Source: JASKKU01 sp964416905
GTDB taxonomy: Archaea > Nanobdellota > Nanobdellia > Woesearchaeales > JASKKU01
Assembly: GCA_964416905.1 (NCBI GenBank)
Contig: CAYQFL010000005.1
Location: 1 to 38,644, forward strand
Direction of reading: 5' to 3'
Length of the DNA stretch: 38,644 nt
Shown here: positions 15,368-23,054 of the stretch, piece after piece
Numbering within the stretch: the stretch's first letter is position 1
Layout of the letters: each line of letters starts with the position of its first letter
The notes under the pieces: generated by a model
The model's input: only the letters and a program-made list of their open reading frames with translations
What the model was told of the DNA's origin: nothing
Database searches by the model: none
Made by a program: the position numbers and the translations under genes

Positions 15368-16489
15368 TTAAGTAATGTTTATGCTTTCATACAAATCCAA
15401 AAAAGAAGCACACCAGCTTAAGCTCTCATCACAAAAATAAAATAAAGATTTATACGGAGTAAGATTTTCAAACAGCACTTCAACAAAGTTCCCATACTTT
15501 TCAGTTATTTTCTTTAGGTTCTCGAGATGATCCTTTAGTAGATTATACTTGTTGAACTTCTTCAAAACATCTAAATAAACTAATCCTAAGTGTATCCAGA
15601 GAACATCTTTCTCGTACCCTGAGATTAAGAACTCTTCCGGTATGAACTTTATATGCTTAATTTCTTCTTGAGAATTGTATCTTATTGGCAAAGGTTTGGC
15701 TAAGCCCAAATCAAGAATTGTTTTATTCACTTTTTCAAACATTTCTTCAGAATCAAAAACATCTAGCCAGAAAGGAAATATGTTAGAATCTGTAGAGAAG
15801 TAATCCTTTTTAGTAATATCATCATAAAAATAGCTACCGTTCCAATATTCTTTAAGCAAATACTCTCTAAAATTGGTCTTAAATTCAAAGGAGATATTAA
15901 CTTTTCCAAGGTTGTTTTGGATATACGCTAACATTGCAACATCATAGCAAGAGCGTTGTCTTTTTTGAAGGTCTCTAATCGAAGAAAAAGCCATGTTTAG
16001 CTTTGGCAAATCATTCGAATCAAGATAATTTTTCCTCATGTGATTTAATTCATCTAGAATAAACTTTTTATGACCTTCTGTTAATGGGAAACCTGTGTCT
16101 ATGATTGTTTTTAAAAATAATGCTATAGAATCAAACCCAAAGTTTGGCAGATCATAACATTGATAACCAAAAATGGTTTTTGTTATTGTTGTAGTAATAT
16201 GATGCTTCATAAATTTATCAAAAGCAAAGTTTATAGTATCATAAACCTGCTTTTTATAGCCTAAGTTAACTAAGTGTTTTGCCACAATACTAAAATCTCT
16301 CACAAAAAAATTTCTAAAATGGCCTTTGCTGACATGAAAAAAACCATCATAGTAACAATCATCAATAATTGATTCGCAAATCTCTTTATAATTGGTGCCG
16401 TAGCCCTCAAACTTTGGAATAAAAAATCTCTCAATTCTCCTAGATACTATTCGACTTAAATCTGTAACTAAGCCTAATGTAAATTTCAT
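15368..16489 (-). CDS. Six-hairpin-glycosidase-like protein
   Basis: This 373-residue helical protein resembles (alpha/alpha)6-barrel glycosidases. Repeating helix pairs are visible, with a FFVRDFSIVAKHLVNLGY segment (about 63-80) and a late conserved-looking block VLWIHLGLVYLDVL followed by NFVEVLFENLTPY. No signal peptide is seen, so it probably works in the cytoplasm on glycogen-like or glycan substrates. I cannot assign the catalytic acids. It starts 3 bp after the rtcB stop (TAG GAA ATG), so it is co-transcribed with rtcB. A sulfatase-like gene follows 51 bp downstream. Confidence 0.65.
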   Translation of the reverse strand: MKFTLGLVTDLSRIVSRRIERFFIPKFEGYGTNYKEICESIIDDCYYDGFFHVSKGHFRNFFVRDFSIVAKHLVNLGYKKQVYDTINFAFDKFMKHHITTTITKTIFGYQCYDLPNFGFDSIALFLKTIIDTGFPLTEGHKKFILDELNHMRKNYLDSNDLPKLNMAFSSIRDLQKRQRSCYDVAMLAYIQNNLGKVNISFEFKTNFREYLLKEYWNGSYFYDDITKKDYFSTDSNIFPFWLDVFDSEEMFEKVNKTILDLGLAKPLPIRYNSQEEIKHIKFIPEEFLISGYEKDVLWIHLGLVYLDVLKKFNKYNLLKDHLENLKKITEKYGNFVEVLFENLTPYKSLFYFCDESLSWCASFLDLYESINIT

Positions 16490-16492
16490 TTC

Positions 16493-17896
16493 CTAACCTT
16501 TTATAACTGATAAAGGAACCATGCGTGCAACCTTTTTAGAGATTCCAACAGAGTCAACCACTCTAATAACTTCATCCACATCTTTGTATGCTAAAGGAGC
16601 TTCCTCTCTAATAACTCTATCAGATTTTGCCATAAGTATTTTGCCTTCTTTTTCTAGTTCCTTCTTGATTTCATTTGCTGTGAATGATTCAATAGCTTTA
16701 TGTCTGGATAAAAGTCTGCCTGCCCCATGACAAGAAGTACCAAAAGATAATTCCATAGCCTTCTCTGTGCCCATTAAAACATAGGAAGCTGTACCCATCG
16801 AGCCTGCAATAATCACTGGAGTATTCGGAAAAGACCTTGTAGCTCCTTTTCTATGAACATACAATCTTTTTGTTTTGCCGTCAACTTTATGCTCTTCGAT
16901 CTTACAGATATTATGCGCAATTCCATAAACAGTTTCCAATCCGAGTTTATCACTGGAAATTGCAAAAGTTTTCTCAAAAGCCTCTTTAACAAAATAAGAA
17001 ATCAACAACCTGTTAGCAAACGCAAAATTAACTGCACCTTTCATAGCATTGTAGTAAGCTTGACCCTCTGGAGATTTTATTGGAACACCTGCTAATTGTT
17101 TATCAGGCAAAGCTATTCTATACTTTTCCGCAGCAGACTCGTGGATGCGCAAATAATCTGTAGCTATTTGATGACCTAAACCACGAGAACCCGAATGTAT
17201 CATAATCACAACTTGGTTCTCAAACAAACCGAGTTTATCAGCTAAAGAATTATCAAATATCTTATCTATTCTCTGGATCTCGATGAAATGATTGCCTGCA
17301 CCTAGTGTGCCTAACTGTTTTAAGCCCCGGCTTTTAGCCGTGTTGCTTATCTTAGAAACATCTACTCCATCCATATAACCATTTTCTTCGTGATTCTTTA
17401 GATCAGTTTCTGTTGCATAGCCTTTTTTAAGAACCCATTTCCCTCCATACATCAAAACCTGATCAAGTTCATCTCGTGTTAATGAAAGTCTTCCTTTAGC
17501 GCCCACACCTGCAGGAACTAATTTAAAGATTTGCTGAGTTAATTCTTTAAGCTTTGGTTTTATCTCATCACAATTCATATTTGTTCTTAACAAGTTTATT
17601 CCGCAGTTGATATCAAAACCAACCATGCCTGCAGAGATTATGCCTTTTTCTTCATCAAAAGCTGCAGTTGCACCAATTGGCATACCATAACCTAAATGCG
17701 CATCGGGCATTAAAACTACTGGACTTACTACTCCAGGAAGTTTAGCCACATTACTCACTTGAATAATGGTTTCATCATCTATATCCTCAAGCAACTGTTC
17801 AGAAACAAAAAGTTTAACATCAGCATTCATCCCAGGAACATTATCCTTTGATAATAAATATTCAAAATCATTGATTTTTTCTAATAATTCTTTCAT
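16493..17896 (-). CDS. rtcB: RNA-splicing ligase RtcB
   Basis: This 467-residue canonical RtcB joins 2',3'-cyclic-phosphate/3'-phosphate and 5'-OH ends during tRNA splicing and RNA repair, using GTP and Mn. All key residues are visible: Asp95 and Cys98 in GFDINCG, Asn202-His203 in GAGNHF, His234 in MIHSGSRGLGH, His328 in IAHN, YVHRKGATR, and the guanylylated His390 in SCHGAGR. No intein is present, unlike some archaeal homologues. The start at 17896 is preferred to the GTG at 17908 because AGGTGG (17905-17910) is correctly spaced before it. The leader is about 115 nt. Two genes for glycan-type enzymes follow in the same operon, which is unusual. Confidence 0.95.
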   Translation of the reverse strand: MKELLEKINDFEYLLSKDNVPGMNADVKLFVSEQLLEDIDDETIIQVSNVAKLPGVVSPVVLMPDAHLGYGMPIGATAAFDEEKGIISAGMVGFDINCGINLLRTNMNCDEIKPKLKELTQQIFKLVPAGVGAKGRLSLTRDELDQVLMYGGKWVLKKGYATETDLKNHEENGYMDGVDVSKISNTAKSRGLKQLGTLGAGNHFIEIQRIDKIFDNSLADKLGLFENQVVIMIHSGSRGLGHQIATDYLRIHESAAEKYRIALPDKQLAGVPIKSPEGQAYYNAMKGAVNFAFANRLLISYFVKEAFEKTFAISSDKLGLETVYGIAHNICKIEEHKVDGKTKRLYVHRKGATRSFPNTPVIIAGSMGTASYVLMGTEKAMELSFGTSCHGAGRLLSRHKAIESFTANEIKKELEKEGKILMAKSDRVIREEAPLAYKDVDEVIRVVDSVGISKKVARMVPLSVIKG

Positions 17897-17991
17897 TTTA
17901 GCACCCACCTTAAATAATCAAGAAATTTATCTAACTAAGCAATCCTCTCAAAAAGTATATCATTAAAAACCATGCAAACGAGAAAGTAACC

Positions 17992-18007
17992 ATATCTGTA
18001 AAGATAT
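17992..18007 (-). promoter_or_regulatory. Hairpin ATATCT-GTAA-AGATAT in the rtcB leader
   Basis: A perfect 6-4-6 inverted repeat lies a few nucleotides after the predicted rtcB transcription start (TATA minus TTTAAATA at 18034-18041). It would form a hairpin near the 5' end of the mRNA or serve as a protein site. Confidence 0.35.
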
Positions 18008-18045
18008 CCATAAAAAGTAATCTAAATATGCTATATTTAAATGTT

Positions 18046-18099
18046 GTTGTAAACACGGTGTAAACACAGTTATCTTTGTTGTAACTTGTTGGTTGTAAC
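18046..18099. promoter_or_regulatory. Cluster of GTTGTAAC-like motifs between divergent rtcB and transglycosylase genes
   Basis: Four related copies lie between the two TATA boxes: GTTGTAAAC (18046), GGTGTAAAC (18057), GTTGTAAC (18078-18085) and GTTGTAAC (18092-18099). The last is within TTGGTTGTAACAA, identical over 13 bases to the palindrome upstream of the RtcB-like gene. The rtcB TATA is at 18034-18041 (minus) and the transglycosylase TATA at 18110-18117 (plus). Upstream position relative to both boxes suggests an activator. Confidence 0.5.
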
Positions 18100-18140
18100 A
18101 AAAAGAAAGATTTAAAAATGATTAGGTTATCCTACTATAT

Positions 18141-19292
18141 ATGGTCATTCACGATAATCTAAATAGGAATAGTAGAACCACGAAAAGTCGTGCAAGAATT
18201 AAGATAAGAGGTAAAAAAAAGAAGAGTTTATTTAGTGAACAGTTTAAAGTAGGCACGTTTTTTCTTACAAGCGTTGCCGCAGGGCTTTATCTTGGATTAA
18301 CTATCAACTCTCATTTAGATAAAATGGTTGAGAAGTATCTTAATACTTCTAATTCATATAAACAGACAGCTATTGAAGAAAGCTATACAGAAAAACAATC
18401 ATCTAAACTTGAGAATATAGTTATAAGCAATTATGCAGAAGATAACGTGTCTGAGGATTATTCTTATCAGGTTGAAGAAAGCCATATTAAAGAGAATGTT
18501 GATCAAGGAAAGGTCTATTCAGCTTCTGCTCAAAGTTTAGATGAAAAAATCGTTGAGGATAATCAAAATACAGAATCTGAGTTAATTTCCAGAATCAAGC
18601 AAACTAAATTTGCTAATGAAATCAGTAAAATGTATGCAGATTTGATTACACAATATCCTTTACTTTACTCTACAGCATATGAGATTAGTAAAGAATACAA
18701 TTTTGATCCTGCATTAATCATGGGTTTAATAACTATTGAAGGCGGAATCCAATTGAAATATTTAATGGGAGAAACTGAGAATGGAACTGAGATTAAAATT
18801 GTAAATCCATTGAGCAAAGATATCAAAGGGGTATGCCAAATTTCAAAAGATACTTGGAAAACTTATGGCAAGGATTATTCCTGGGAACAGATGGATAACT
18901 ATGAACCAAACATAATTGTTGGTATTAGAACTCTAAAAGCATATCTTAACCTTTTTGACAATGAGTTAAGTGATGCTCTTGTTGCATACAACCTTGGTCC
19001 TGGCAAAGTGTTGAATGTAAAAAAGAAATATGCTAATGGAGAGAAAGGAAAAGTTGCAAGCATTCTAAAAAGGTGGGTTAATCAAGGTTTTAAAGAATAT
19101 AAAGAACCGGCATATTATCCAGGAAGAGTTTTAAAAATGGCATTTTATTTCGAAGATGTCCTTGAGAAAGCAGGTCTTTATGATGGAAACATTGCCAATT
19201 TTAAGATAAGCGAAGATTATATCAAAGCGCTGCCAGCAAAAAGCAATGATGGACTAGTTTTGGGCAGTTATCTTAATAATAACTTTGATTAA
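18141..19292 (+). CDS. Membrane-anchored lytic transglycosylase-like protein 1
   Basis: This 383-residue protein has a basic N-terminus, one membrane helix (residues about 37-56), a polar linker to about 150, then an SLT/lysozyme-like domain. The catalytic Glu is Glu200 in GLITIEGG. GVCQISKDTW (230-239) matches the G-x-x-Q-I motif, and AYNLGPG (282-288) matches the AYN-GPG motif of family 1 transglycosylases. Such enzymes cleave the MurNAc-GlcNAc bond of bacterial peptidoglycan, which archaea lack. Topology suggests the domain lies outside the cell. A TATA box at 18110-18117 makes the mRNA leaderless. A paralogue follows directly. Confidence 0.85.
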   Translation: MVIHDNLNRNSRTTKSRARIKIRGKKKKSLFSEQFKVGTFFLTSVAAGLYLGLTINSHLDKMVEKYLNTSNSYKQTAIEESYTEKQSSKLENIVISNYAEDNVSEDYSYQVEESHIKENVDQGKVYSASAQSLDEKIVEDNQNTESELISRIKQTKFANEISKMYADLITQYPLLYSTAYEISKEYNFDPALIMGLITIEGGIQLKYLMGETENGTEIKIVNPLSKDIKGVCQISKDTWKTYGKDYSWEQMDNYEPNIIVGIRTLKAYLNLFDNELSDALVAYNLGPGKVLNVKKKYANGEKGKVASILKRWVNQGFKEYKEPAYYPGRVLKMAFYFEDVLEKAGLYDGNIANFKISEDYIKALPAKSNDGLVLGSYLNNNFD

Positions 19293-19386
19293 GTTGAAAG
19301 ATAACAAATTTGCATTATTTTATTTCTTAATTTCAATAAAAAGAAAAACTTAAATAAGTCAATATCTATTTTTGTATACTGACTAG

Positions 19387-19398
19387 ATTTAGCTAAAT
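19387..19398. promoter_or_regulatory. 12-bp palindrome ATTTAGCTAAAT before transglycosylase 2
   Basis: A perfect palindrome lies about 28 bp before the start of the second transglycosylase gene. It may be an operator or part of a promoter; no clear TATA is separable from it. Confidence 0.3.
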
Positions 19399-19425
19399 TT
19401 AATATGGCTCATCCAAATGGTTAAA

Positions 19426-20346
19426 ATGTCTAAGAAAGCACAGGGGTTAAGCCTCAATTATGTAATTGTTGGTGTTATTTCTACAATAGTGATAATAACA
19501 ATTATCCTGATTTTTACACGAGGGGTACAAACTTTAAATGAGAGAACAAAAGATGTTGCAAGCCAGGCCACTACAACAGCTCAAGAAAAGTTCGGGAAAA
19601 ACACTCCAGTAGATGAAGAAGCTGTACCAAATAGCGCAAAAATAGACCAGGAACCTATTGATAAAATCAAACAAACTGAATTTGATGATGAAACAAGTAA
19701 ATTGTATGCTGATTTGATTACAGAGTTTCCAATACTTTATTCTACAGCATATACTGTAGCAAAAGAAAATGATTTTGACCCTGCATTAATCATGGGCTTG
19801 ATTACTATTGAAAGCGGGGTCCAATTGAAATACAATAACGGAGAATATGAGAACGGAAAGGAAATTTACGTTTCAAGTGAAAATTTTAAAGGGGTATGTC
19901 AGATCTCAAAAGATACTTGGGAAACTTATGGCAGGGAGTATTCTTGGAATGATATGGATAGCTATAAACCAAACATAATTGTTGGTATTAGAACTCTAAA
20001 AGCATATCTTAAAATGTTTGACTATGAGTTAAGTGATGCCCTTGTTGCTTACAATTGGGGTCCTGGAAATGTAGAGCGCGCAATAGAAAAAATAAATGAG
20101 ATTGGAGAATATAAAAAAGGAACAATTGCACAATATGCATTATCTATAGGAAACACTCAATCTGGCTACTATCCAAGAAGGGTTTTAGAAACTGCTTATT
20201 ATTTCAAAAAAGTTCTTGAAAAGGCGGGAGTTTATGAAGATGTAGTTAAGTTTGAAGAGATATCACCTGAGTACATCACAAAATTGCCAGCTAAACCAAG
20301 AGACGGGGTAATTCTAAAAGCAGACATTAATCAAGAACTTTCTTAA
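19426..20346 (+). CDS. Membrane-anchored lytic transglycosylase-like protein 2
   Basis: This 306-residue paralogue of the preceding gene is counted from ATG 19426; 19417 is an alternative. Its N-terminus MSKKAQGLSLNYVIVGVIS plus a hydrophobic helix resembles archaeal pilin-like or class III signal sequences, unlike the anchor of paralogue 1. The SLT domain has Glu129 in GLITIESG, GVCQISKDTW and AYNWGPGNV. Both copies share a C-terminal segment of the type ITKLPAKPRDGVIL that is not part of the SLT core. Downstream is the convergent RuBisCO gene. Duplication followed by a change of anchor is the simplest reading. Confidence 0.85.
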   Translation: MSKKAQGLSLNYVIVGVISTIVIITIILIFTRGVQTLNERTKDVASQATTTAQEKFGKNTPVDEEAVPNSAKIDQEPIDKIKQTEFDDETSKLYADLITEFPILYSTAYTVAKENDFDPALIMGLITIESGVQLKYNNGEYENGKEIYVSSENFKGVCQISKDTWETYGREYSWNDMDSYKPNIIVGIRTLKAYLKMFDYELSDALVAYNWGPGNVERAIEKINEIGEYKKGTIAQYALSIGNTQSGYYPRRVLETAYYFKKVLEKAGVYEDVVKFEEISPEYITKLPAKPRDGVILKADINQELS

Positions 20347-20369
20347 GAATTAAAATAAAAAACAAAAAT

Positions 20370-21644
20370 CTACATCCATTTCTTGATTGCTGCCTTTAAT
20401 TCAGGGCTGTTCTTTGCTGCTTTCTTTAAAGTAATTCCTTTTAAAGTCGCTTCTAATGCGTCTTTGCAAGCTTTTGCTCCAGCCAATGTTCCCTCTGGAT
20501 GGCCGTGGACACCGCCACCAAACTGCAATATAACATCTTTTCCAAAGATTTTGTAAAGTGCTGGGATTTGTGTTGGGTCTAAGCCTCCGGAAGCTACTGG
20601 GAATACAGGCTTAATCTTACTCCAATTTTGAGCAAAATTAAGTTTTGTTTCAGGCACGTTCTTGTTAACAATGCTATCTCTAATATTGAGAACTTCTTCT
20701 TTGTCGCCAGCCATTTTTCCTACAACTGTGCCAATATGCAGTTGGTCAACGCCTGCAAGCCTTGCTAGCTTAGCTAAAGTAAGCATGGTCATACCATGAT
20801 AAGGATTCCTGGTTAAAGCTGCGTGCATCGCTCTATGGGCATGTATAATTAAGCCTAGCTTTTCGTTTTCTTTTCTGAATGATTGCAAACCTGTGAAACC
20901 AACCGTAACAATATCTATCATAGCATATCTGCCGCCGTTTTTCTTGACAAATTTAGCTCTAGCAATCATTTCTTCTACAGTTGCCGCAGAGATATTCGCC
21001 ATATACCCTTTCTTAAGGCCAGTCTTTCGTTCAACCTCTTTTCTGGCTTTTAAGGTTAATTTTACCCTTGTCTCGAAGTCATTAAAGTCTTGATTAGTAA
21101 GATTCTCGTCATCTTTAACAATATCTAAGCCGCCTAGCCAAGCATTATAAGCTATTTTGGCATGCTGTTCTGAAGTCAATCCAACTTTTGGTTTAACAAT
21201 AGTGCCTAGTAGAGGTCTATTTTTTATACCTAAAATGTTTCTAACGCCTCGCAAACCATATAATGGTCCAAGATGAGCATCAAGCATTGCTTTTGGGAAT
21301 CTTATATCTAAAAGCCTCAGATTTTTCAATAGTTTCATTCCATAGATGTTACCAGCAATTGAGCTTAATAACTGAGGTATAGAATGTAACTCAAACAATC
21401 TAGCTGGATAAGCAATTTTAATTATCTTCTTCCTAGCATTTATATAATAAACATGAGGTTTTAACTGTCTAGCAATCTTTGGGCTCATAGTTACAATATC
21501 AGTCCATGTATCAATAGAACTTTCTCCCGCAATGTGGGTTGCCGCCTCTTTTAAAGAATAACCTTCTGCAGGTTCAACATAGAACATACATAAAACTTCA
21601 CTGCTTTTAGGGGTATAGCTTAAATCAACATAATCCTTTCTCAT
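20370..21644 (-). CDS. rbcL: Ribulose-bisphosphate carboxylase, form III large subunit
   Basis: This 424-residue RuBisCO has all catalytic residues: TIVKPKVG (Lys151, Lys153), the carbamylated Lys177 with Asp179-Glu180 in IVKDDEN, HAHRAMH (268-274), loop-6 Lys310 in GTVVGKMAGD, Ser352 in SGG, and GGGVHGHP (376-383). The length and the absence of a small subunit fit archaeal form III, which carboxylates ribulose-1,5-bisphosphate made from nucleosides or AMP, giving 3-phosphoglycerate. ApgM at 32151 could take this onward. A GGTGA site lies at 21650-21654 and a TATA-like TTTTTTATAAC at about 21675-21685. The upstream decayed frame overlaps its ATG by 4 bp. Confidence 0.96.
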   Translation of the reverse strand: MRKDYVDLSYTPKSSEVLCMFYVEPAEGYSLKEAATHIAGESSIDTWTDIVTMSPKIARQLKPHVYYINARKKIIKIAYPARLFELHSIPQLLSSIAGNIYGMKLLKNLRLLDIRFPKAMLDAHLGPLYGLRGVRNILGIKNRPLLGTIVKPKVGLTSEQHAKIAYNAWLGGLDIVKDDENLTNQDFNDFETRVKLTLKARKEVERKTGLKKGYMANISAATVEEMIARAKFVKKNGGRYAMIDIVTVGFTGLQSFRKENEKLGLIIHAHRAMHAALTRNPYHGMTMLTLAKLARLAGVDQLHIGTVVGKMAGDKEEVLNIRDSIVNKNVPETKLNFAQNWSKIKPVFPVASGGLDPTQIPALYKIFGKDVILQFGGGVHGHPEGTLAGAKACKDALEATLKGITLKKAAKNSPELKAAIKKWM

Positions 21645-21964
21645 ATTTTCACCAAAAGAAAACCATCTATCTTGTTATAAAAAAGTTTTTGTTTATTACG
21701 GAATAACAAAATGCAAAAAAGAAAAGGCTTATTTTTTGCTTTCTTTGATAAAATTGCCAGTTTCCAAGATAATAGCGCTACAATTATTATTAAACCTAAG
21801 AATATTATGAATATTAGTAAAATCTGTGTTTTTGGTTCTTTAGCGGTAGTTTCTTGTTCTCACTCAGATTCTTCTGATTTTCCTGTTTCAGTAGAAGGTT
21901 GTGCTGGGGTAATAAATCATGGGGTTCTTGCTTTAGGATAATCTTGTGCCTTATCTTTCTTCAT
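21641..21964 (-). pseudogene. Decayed small membrane-protein gene upstream of RuBisCO, two in-frame TGA
   Basis: A minus-strand frame from ATG 21964 to TGA 21641 encodes an N-terminal MKKDKAQDYPKARTP, a Ser/Thr/Glu/Lys-rich linker, a convincing membrane helix (ILLIFIIFLGLIIIVALLSW) and a Lys-rich stop-transfer. It is broken by TGA at 21917-21919 and 21860-21862, both in the polar N-terminal half. The final TGA overlaps the RuBisCO ATG (ATGA). A TATA-like AATTTAATAT at about 21976-21987 would make it leaderless. Stops elsewhere in the window include normal TGA use, so decay is more likely than recoding. No known family is recognised. Confidence 0.4.
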
Positions 21965-22043
21965 TTGTTGGTATGATATTAAATTAAAAAGAAGCAGTAT
22001 AAAATCAAATCATTGGCTCAAATAATAATGCAAAACAATAAAG

Positions 22044-22053
22044 TTTTTAAATA
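22044..22053 (+). promoter_or_regulatory. TATA box of the 5S rRNA gene
   Basis: TTTTTAAATA ends 21 bp before the 5S 5' end, the usual archaeal distance, so the 5S gene has its own promoter. Confidence 0.6.
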
Positions 22054-22073
22054 GGACACTCATCCAACTTAAT

Positions 22074-22190
22074 GTGGGCGGCCAGAGCGGCAGGGGTCTA
22101 CCCGAACCCTTCCCGAACTCGGAAGTCAAGCCTGCCTGCGTCCGGGTTTGTACTGCTCTTTGGAGCGGGAACACCCGGTCGCTGCCCACG
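22074..22190 (+). rRNA. rrf: 5S ribosomal RNA
   Basis: A helix I pair GTGGGCGGC (5' end) with GCTGCCCAC (3' end) encloses the typical 5S core: CCCGAACCCTTCCCGAACTC for loops B/C, GGAAGTCAAG, and the loop E / helix IV part with GGGAACACCC. Length is about 117 nt. No 16S, 23S or tRNA gene is adjacent, so the 5S gene is unlinked, as in many DPANN genomes. A T-rich stretch follows at 22191-22200. Confidence 0.95.
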
Positions 22191-22229
22191 CTTTTCTAGT
22201 CTTCTTAAAAAATTTAACTCAAAATTAAA

Positions 22230-22781
22230 TTAGGGATATTGTTTAGTTCTTTCGTTTCTATTCCTTATTAAGAAGAGAATTATCTCCTGGAACTGGTCTT
22301 TTGTTAGTATAAAGCCTAAATCTACTAGAGCTTTTGCAAGGTCTCGCCCATAGTCATAAAAATCTTCTTCTCTGCAAATTAAACAGTCTTTAATTGCCTG
22401 TTTAAGCTTTTTTAGGTTAAAATTACATAAAAAACCTTCATTTACTCTTAAAACGCAGTTTTTTCCATTTTGACTAAATGTTAATGTTCTCACATTAAAT
22501 CTTATGTTCAAATCAGGATTAATGTAGAAATTAGTTTTCTCTTTCTCAAAGCCAATAGTTTTAAGCTGTCCCTCAATTAGATATAAAAACAGATCTTGTT
22601 GTGAATCTAAAGAAAACTCATCTAATTTAGAATGATCATCATTAGGAGAGTCATTAGGGTTTACCTCAATCACTTTACCTAAATACTTTACTGTTTTCTG
22701 AATTGTTTTGCCTTTTTTCCACTTATTCTTTACAAGGTAAGCATAAGGGATTCCTTTAATCTTCTTTATCCTAATGAACAT
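22230..22781 (-). CDS. Unrecognised protein with 'KxKGIPYAYLVKNKW' N-terminus
   Basis: This 183-residue protein has an N-terminal 38 residues of the type IKGIPYAYLVKNKWKKGK...KYLGKV. That pattern is shared by some archaeal hypothetical proteins and by the first domain of IS1634-type transposases. The rest is a soluble helical region with four Cys (two near LCNF and CLICREE) and no transposase catalytic triad in view. I do not call it a transposase. It lies between the 5S gene and the assembly gap. Confidence 0.65.
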   Translation of the reverse strand: MFIRIKKIKGIPYAYLVKNKWKKGKTIQKTVKYLGKVIEVNPNDSPNDDHSKLDEFSLDSQQDLFLYLIEGQLKTIGFEKEKTNFYINPDLNIRFNVRTLTFSQNGKNCVLRVNEGFLCNFNLKKLKQAIKDCLICREEDFYDYGRDLAKALVDLGFILTKDQFQEIILFLIRNRNERTKQYP

Positions 22782-22890
22782 TTTATCCTACCAAAATAAC
22801 AATACTTTACAAGAACCACAATTCATAAAACCTTATAAAGTTTCGCTTTGGTTTTCTTTTATTGTAAACGTACTTCTCTGTTAATTTTTT

Positions 22891-22990
22891 NNNNNNNNNN
22901 NNNNNNNNNNNNNNNNNNNNNNNNNNNNNNNNNNNNNNNNNNNNNNNNNNNNNNNNNNNNNNNNNNNNNNNNNNNNNNNNNNNNNNNNNN
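22891..22990. other. Assembly gap (100 N)
   Basis: Exactly 100 unknown bases, flanked on both sides by T-rich sequence. The round length indicates a scaffold placeholder, so the true distance between 22890 and 22991 is unknown and a gene may be missing. Any reading frame drawn through it is not meaningful. Confidence 0.98.
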
Positions 22991-23054
22991 TTTTATTAAA
23001 AAGGGAAATTTTAAAAAAGATCTTTCAAGCATTTTATATAGGAATCAAACAAAA

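Noticed and set aside
16493..17896. Intein in RtcB
   Set aside because: The conserved blocks follow without a large insertion and the length is 467 residues, normal for an intein-free enzyme.
21711..21941. Plus-strand frame of 76 codons next to RuBisCO
   Set aside because: It is antisense to a more protein-like minus-strand frame with a membrane helix. It has no ribosome binding site and an odd composition, so it is a shadow.
21641..21964. Genome-wide reassignment of TGA to tryptophan
   Set aside because: Several normal genes (for example the CDF transporter, the sulfatase-like gene and perR) end in TGA at family-consistent lengths, and tryptophan is encoded by TGG throughout.
22230..22781. 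IS1634-like transposase
   Set aside because: Only the first 40 residues resemble the family. No catalytic DDE region, inverted repeats or target duplications are visible.
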